Shown piece after piece: positions 59,168 to 64,000 of a DNA stretch of 64,000 nucleotides (the first letter of the stretch is position 1; each line of letters starts with the position of its first letter). The notes under the pieces were generated by a model. It had not been told where the DNA came from and ran no database searches. It saw only the letters and a program-made list of their open reading frames with translations. Source of the stretch: Kryptolebias marmoratus (Eukaryota; Chordata; Actinopteri; Cyprinodontiformes; Rivulidae); contig NC_051446.1 in the NCBI RefSeq assembly GCF_001649575.2, forward strand, positions 23,140,514-23,204,513. Direction: 5' to 3'. The position numbers and the translations under genes are program-made.

Positions 59168-59259
59168 CATTTTCAAACCAGATCTCGCATTCCTGAAGGC
59201 TCGAGTACGGCACCAGCTCCCCTCCTTCCCCTTCCAGCGGCACGAGCAGTCCTTCCCCC
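59168..59259 (-). CDS. candidate upstream exon, uncertain
   Basis: This 92-nt stretch has an acceptor-like gctcag and a donor GAAAATG|gtgagc. It would encode GEGLLVPLEGEGGELVPYSS then LQECEIWFEN. Its phase-1 exit matches the entry of 45962-46078. There is no ATG in the frame, and the polypyrimidine tract is interrupted. I do not recognise the peptide. It could be a tanc2 alternative N-terminal exon, an exon of another minus-strand transcript, or chance. Confidence 0.35.
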
Positions 59260-59389
59260 CTGAGCGATGACCAGTTCATCAAAAAACAGGGGGGGCGAGA
59301 AATGATGAAAGAAGTCGGGAAAAGGAGGAAAAACAAAAAAACACCTGCTGCAAAGCAGGGGATGGGGAGGGAGGATACGCACGGGGGGC

Positions 59390-59840
59390 GCAGAGGCTCT
59401 CCTTCTTAGCTTCTGAAGAAATCTCCACAGGTTTCAGTGGCGAAGCTGCCCGCTCAGTTCAGGCTTCAGGCGCAGTAAATGATACAGAGCCGGGCAGAAA
59501 CGGCAGGGACGGGCGGAGCGAGAGGAGGAGGAGGAGGAGAAAGGAAGAGCGCAGCAGTCACTGTGTCACTGGGGAAAGAGGAACGCACAGAGGTGACAAC
59601 TCTGTGACGGGAGCTTGGACCGAATCGGACAAAAAACCCTAAAAACAAACGACACGGGGAGCTTCCTGTGCGTACGGCGAGAGAGGCGAGCTCCTGGTTC
59701 GCCTCTGTGACTGCATTAGCGCTCGGCGTGTCATGCACAGACGATGGAGGTGCGCTCTCTCTCCCTCTACAGGAACGGGAGCCCAGGTCTCCAGCAGATG
59801 AATGGCGCAGTGCTGCTGTTGTCATAGCAACCGCAGAGCC
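59390..59840. promoter_or_regulatory. GC-rich, CpG-containing candidate promoter or enhancer
   Basis: This stretch is clearly richer in G, C and CpG than the AT-rich surroundings (for example gtacggcgagagaggcgag and gcgctcggcgtg) and contains an X-box at 59818-59831. It lies upstream, in minus-strand terms, of the candidate exon at 59168-59259. I infer a possible alternative tanc2 promoter. No TATA box or start codon fixes a transcription start. Confidence 0.35.
59818..59831. promoter_or_regulatory. X-box (RFX-factor motif) GTTGTCATAGCAAC
   Basis: The site matches the palindromic X-box consensus GTHNYY-AT-RRNAAC at every constrained position, including the central AT. RFX factors bind such sites in ciliary and neuronal promoters. 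Its position in the GC-rich stretch makes function plausible but unproven. Confidence 0.5.
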
Positions 59841-61184
59841 AAAGGAGGGGGAGGAGAAGGGTGGGTATTGAGGCAGGAAAGAAAATGGCATTAAAAAAAA
59901 ATGTTTTAAAAGGAGGGAGGGCGATATTAAAGGGACACAGTTTTTGTTGTTCGTGGATGAACGGGAGGAGTAGTTATTGTTCGACAGAAACGAGGGGTCT
60001 CAGTAAAACCCACTCCTGTGTCCTCCTGGGCCCAGACAGCCAGGTCCGTCCTTGTTTTACCCTTGAAAGTCTATTTGTACATCTGCAGCCGTGTTTTATG
60101 GCTACTTAGAGGTTCAAACCCACCGGAGGGGGCAGTTTATTGTGCTCGCTTTTGACGGAGTCGCCGCCGTTTGGGTTGTCATGCCGTTTTTTTTTTCCAA
60201 TTTATTTTATTATTAATTTTCTTCAGTCACACTTATTTCCCCGAAGTGAAATCTGCAGCTCGGTGAAAATGTTACCAACAAGCTGTAAAGACGTGCTTCA
60301 GTCAGAGGTCAAGCTTTTAAAACGCACCAACAGTCACATAAACAACAACAAAAAGGTACACATCTGTTGAATGTGACTGCTCTGGTGGTCAAAAACACGC
60401 TAAATATTTCTCTGACATACAAGACATATACAATGTATATTGCCTGCCATCTTTTGTGTCAGCGTTTTAAACTAATGCCATCTTATGCCAGAGTTAAAGT
60501 AGAACTATCTACATCTAGATCGTCTCTAAACTGTGTCTCAGTCGTAATGTTTAATACAATAAGTTAGACCTATAAAAGTTAAGACTTTAACTTCAAAATC
60601 ACAACAAAAAGAAATAGTTTCTCAGTCTGATGTTTGCATTTGAGGATATTTTATCACCCTAACATTCAGACTGTGTAGTGTCGATAATAATATAAGCATT
60701 TTTTGTCCCTGCACTTCTTCCCGGCTGCTTCGATGCTGCTCCTTGGGGCACGGCACTTACATTTCATTTACTCCTCTCTACTCTTAACCTTCACTTCTTA
60801 TTTTTCACCTGCGACAACGGAGCTGAAAATGTCACATTTCCTTTCAGGGGAACAAATGATTCTGCTGCGGCGGGAACGGCTGAGGGGAGAAATAATGTCA
60901 ATAATTGAAGAACGATTTTCTCAAGGTGCGAAGCTGGCTAAGGAGGCGCGGAGATAGAGATGTCAGAAATGTCAGCGTTCATCGCCAGACAGTCACGGAG
61001 GATAGGCCGGATGCTTCGTGAAGCATGAGGCTGGCCAGGGATGCATGGAGAGATTGAGAGGTTCCAGATGTCACCGTTTGTGCAAAAAAAAAAAAACACT
61101 ATGAAAGATGAGATATCAGAAAATACTTAAAGATGGTGGACTGCAGGATAAGCATTGTCATTGCAGGGAATAAAACAAGACGTG

Positions 61185-62005
61185 CAGTGTCCTGAAAAAG
61201 TATTTATACCCCTTGAAGTTCTTCATATGTGGTCGACCGCAAACTTCAAAGTATTTTATTGGGATTTTATGTAATAGACCAACACAAAGTAGAGCAAAAT
61301 GGTGAATGGAAGGAAAATGAAACGTGGTTTTCAATTAAATAAAAATCTAAAAGGTGTGGCGTGAGAAGACACCTAATTTTAGTCCACCTGTGTGTCATTT
61401 ACCCTCAACATAAATCCAGATGTTCTGTGAAGGCCTCAGAAGTTTGTTAGTGACCCAACGGCGGCATGAAGACCAAGAAACACACCAGACAGATCAGGAA
61501 TGAAGTTGTTAGGAAGTTTAAAACAGGGTTAGGTTTTAAAACTGTATCCTAAGGTTTGAACATCTGACGGAGCTCTGTTCAGTCCATCACATAAAACAAC
61601 TGTAAACCTACAGAAACATGGCCGCCCACCTAAACAGACAGGACGAGCAATTAGCACATTAATCCCAGAACCAGCTCAATGAGAACTATGGAGGAGCTGC
61701 AGAGATCCACAGCTCAGGTGAGATTCTGTCCACAGGACAACTACTAGTCGTGAACGCCACAAATATGGCCGATATGGAAGAGCGTTAAGAAGGAAGCCAT
61801 GTTGAAGGAAATCCATAAAAGGTCCTGTTTACAGTTTGTAGAAACAGCAAACATGTGGATCAGACCAGAACTGAACATGCTGTGGCCATGCTGTTCTTCA
61901 GTCGGTCAGAGTTAAAAGGAAGATGGATGGAGCTAAATTCTGGGCAATGCTGGAAGAAAACCTAGAGGCGGCAAAAGACTTGAGACTGGAGCGAAACAAA
62001 GAACC
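61185..62005 (+). mobile_element. decayed Tc1-like DNA transposon
   Basis: The left end cagtgtcctgaaaaagtatt with tattttattgggattttatg and agaccaacacaaagtagagc matches a very common fish Tc1-like family as remembered. Transposase-coding traces follow: atgaagaccaagaaacacac, atccataaaaggtcctgttt, agatggatggagctaaattc and gcaaaagacttgagactgga. The reading frame is broken in many places and the middle is deleted. The right terminus was not found. Confidence 0.7.
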
Positions 62006-64000
62006 GGGTCAGATCGAAGCCTAATCATGGGTCATTTTCTTTGATCCACTACTTCGAGTTAACGTGATAAAACATGGAACGGATCATATGTTTACGAGGA
62101 ACTGTCAGTAAACAAATAATAAGATTGTTAAAAGAATCGTTGACTTTGTAAAACTGAAAACCCAGTTTTTGTTTAACGTCACCTGCCAGAAAGTTCACTT
62201 TTCTAAGGCTGCAGCGAAAAAATGTTTTATTATCAACAAACCTAATGATCTATCTCCAAATTGATGACTTTGTAAACTTCATTTTTTGGTTTACAAAAAC
62301 TGGAAAAAGAGCAAAATTTCAATCGGTGTTAGAAAGCAACACTTCTTCTAATTTCCTGTGACTTTGTTAAAAATTAAAAATGAGGCTTTCAGTCCTCATT
62401 TCAGCAGCAATTATTGTACGTTTTTAATATTGCAGTAACAGATGAATTATTATAAAGTCTTTAACAGTTACGAACTCTGACAAATTAAGGAAAAACTTTA
62501 CTCTTATAATCAAGACATCTGTAATTATTCAGTCAGTCCAATTAGACAGTCCGATTGGAGCAGAGTTATTCTGAGTAATTACCTTCATGCTGAGCGGAAA
62601 CGTTTCTGTGCTGATGAGAGTGGTCATGTCATGGTTTGATAAGTATGAAAATGATTCGACTTGATGCTGCCTTCTTCAAAGTTACCAGATTTCAGCCCAC
62701 AGCTGAACGCCTATCAGAAACTTTTGATTAGAGAGTTAGGCCGCGTTTCCACCGCCATCATTAAAACATTAAATGAGGAAACATCTTCAGGAAGGACGGC
62801 GTAGGTCTGCAGACATCTGAAAATCAATATATTTAGTTCTACTAAAACATAAAAACGGTGGATTTGAAGGGTTTTGCAGTCAAAACGTTTTAAAACCTAT
62901 TTCAGAATCAGGACTTCTGCTGTTCTTTTTTACTCATTTTCAGTCAAACAGACGACCAGTTTGTTGATTTCACTTTATTTATAGTTTTTCCTGTATTCTT
63001 CAATGAAATCTATAAAAAATACCAACAATAACACAGTTTGACACATAAAATAGTGTTTTAGCAGCAACAAGGTGATTCGTAAATTAGACGACAGGCTGAA
63101 GAACGATGCACTTCCTGTTTCAGGTCTTTACTGATTATTCCTTTTTTATAAAGACACGATTTTCAGATTCTGTTCATCTGCTGAAGATATGACACTTCTT
63201 TGTCCTTTTGTCCTCCACTTGTCCACTTTATTCCTTTTTTTTTAAATCCAAGCTGCAAAATATGCTGTGGCAGTACAAGAACCAGAAGCTGCTCCTCCAT
63301 TTTTTAAACGTATGTTTTCTCTTCTCATTTTCTTGAAATAAAAACACGTCATCACTCCCAGAAAAAGGACAAAAGCATGTGGTGTTTATTGATTCTAATT
63401 TAACTTTCCTAATTAAAACAATAATAATAATAGTCACTATGTTCCTCAACCCCCCTCCCTCAGCTTTGAGTTGGTTCAGTCCACCTCAGCTAAAGGCTGC
63501 TAGTCAGACAGCTTTTCAGCTCGTTTTTAAAAAGCTGAATTATTTTCCTGGTATGAGTCAGAACAGAATGATATTTAAGAGAGTAAGATGAGAACATGGA
63601 GTTCTAACCCCAGTTTTATGCATAAAAACAACAGCAATTCTTATTCTACCAATCAGAAATACTGCCCTAATATACATCCTGGGCTTTAAAGACAAGGACC
63701 GGACTAAACACCGGTGACAAAACAGCCAAAAGACCTTCAGATAGTCTGGAGAACCACTGATCAAGATCACTTTTAAAAGACTACAAGAGAGTCTGGAAGG
63801 AAATAACGACGGATTAAATCTTCTGAATCAAACCGTACATGGATCCACGTCATTGTGACATTTAAGAACATATTTCAAATAACTTCTACATCGTAAACGT
63901 GAGAATCTGTGAGGACTTCGGGTGTAAACTCTACCTGCAGAGATCCCGTCCTCTCTCTTTTGAAAAAAAAATCAGAAACGGCACCAATTAAAGCAACAAA

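Larger units (their letters stand above)
59260..64000. other. 5' flank or further intron
   Basis: From 59.4 to 59.85 kb the stretch is GC-rich (candidate promoter). From 60 to 64 kb it is AT-rich and holds a decayed Tc1-like transposon at 61185-62005. No coding exon of tanc2 or another gene was recognised. The N-terminal start known from mammals was looked for among the minus-strand frames and not found. Confidence 0.6.

Noticed and set aside
59466..59891. 141-codon minus-strand frame starting MPFSFLPQYPPF
   Set aside because: It lies in GC-rich DNA where long frames arise by chance. It does not match the known TANC2 N-terminus and has no donor in a fitting phase that I could fix.

Overview
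The window is vertebrate genomic DNA, most likely from a teleost fish. It is AT-rich and intron-dominated, it carries many decayed DNA transposons of kinds common in fish (Tc1-like, hAT-like and a tRNA-derived SINE), and one large gene runs across it on the minus strand. There are no bacterial-style operons, CRISPR arrays, rRNAs or intact tRNAs. The species cannot be named from sequence alone.

The one gene recognised is tanc2, which encodes a large postsynaptic scaffold with a P-loop (STAND-type) NTPase module, ankyrin repeats, TPRs and a C-terminal tail. Nineteen exons between 40077 and 834 are each bounded by AG/GT and join in one continuous frame. A twentieth exon (45962-46078) fits by splice sites and phase but was not recognised by homology. 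Together they give 3,455 nt, or 1,151 complete codons. They cover the N-terminal Ser/Thr/Pro-rich region, the Walker A and Walker B motifs, the rest of the NTPase module and most of the ankyrin repeats. The last ankyrin repeats, the TPRs, the C-terminal tail and the 3' UTR lie beyond position 1. No start codon exon was recognised, so the 5' end lies beyond 64000, in undetected small exons, or at an alternative promoter. A GC-rich, CpG-containing stretch at 59.0-59.9 kb with an RFX-type X-box is a candidate for the last of these.

Layout from low to high coordinate (3' to 5' for the gene): 0.8-12.3 kb holds the dense exon cluster for the ankyrin repeats and NTPase, with introns as short as 77 and 88 bp. 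From 12.3 to 40 kb there are four exons separated by 2-9 kb introns. The exon at 39929-40077 is followed by long introns reaching to 59.2 kb. From 59.2 to 64 kb there is putative 5' regulatory DNA and a decayed Tc1-like transposon.

The introns hold a mobile-element record: about 22 copies of one dispersed, non-coding family recognisable by its end motif near GAGATATTTTGCTAACAGAC; fold-back hAT-like MITEs, two with perfect 8-bp target duplications; at least five Tc1-like remnants, two with matching terminal inverted repeats flanked by TA; and two LINE-like 3' tails, one of which ends in a GGAT microsatellite. I found no undescribed system. The observations most worth a second look concern splicing (in-frame skippable ankyrin exons with weak donors, a symmetric cassette exon, inverted repeats flanking one exon) and the X-box elements.
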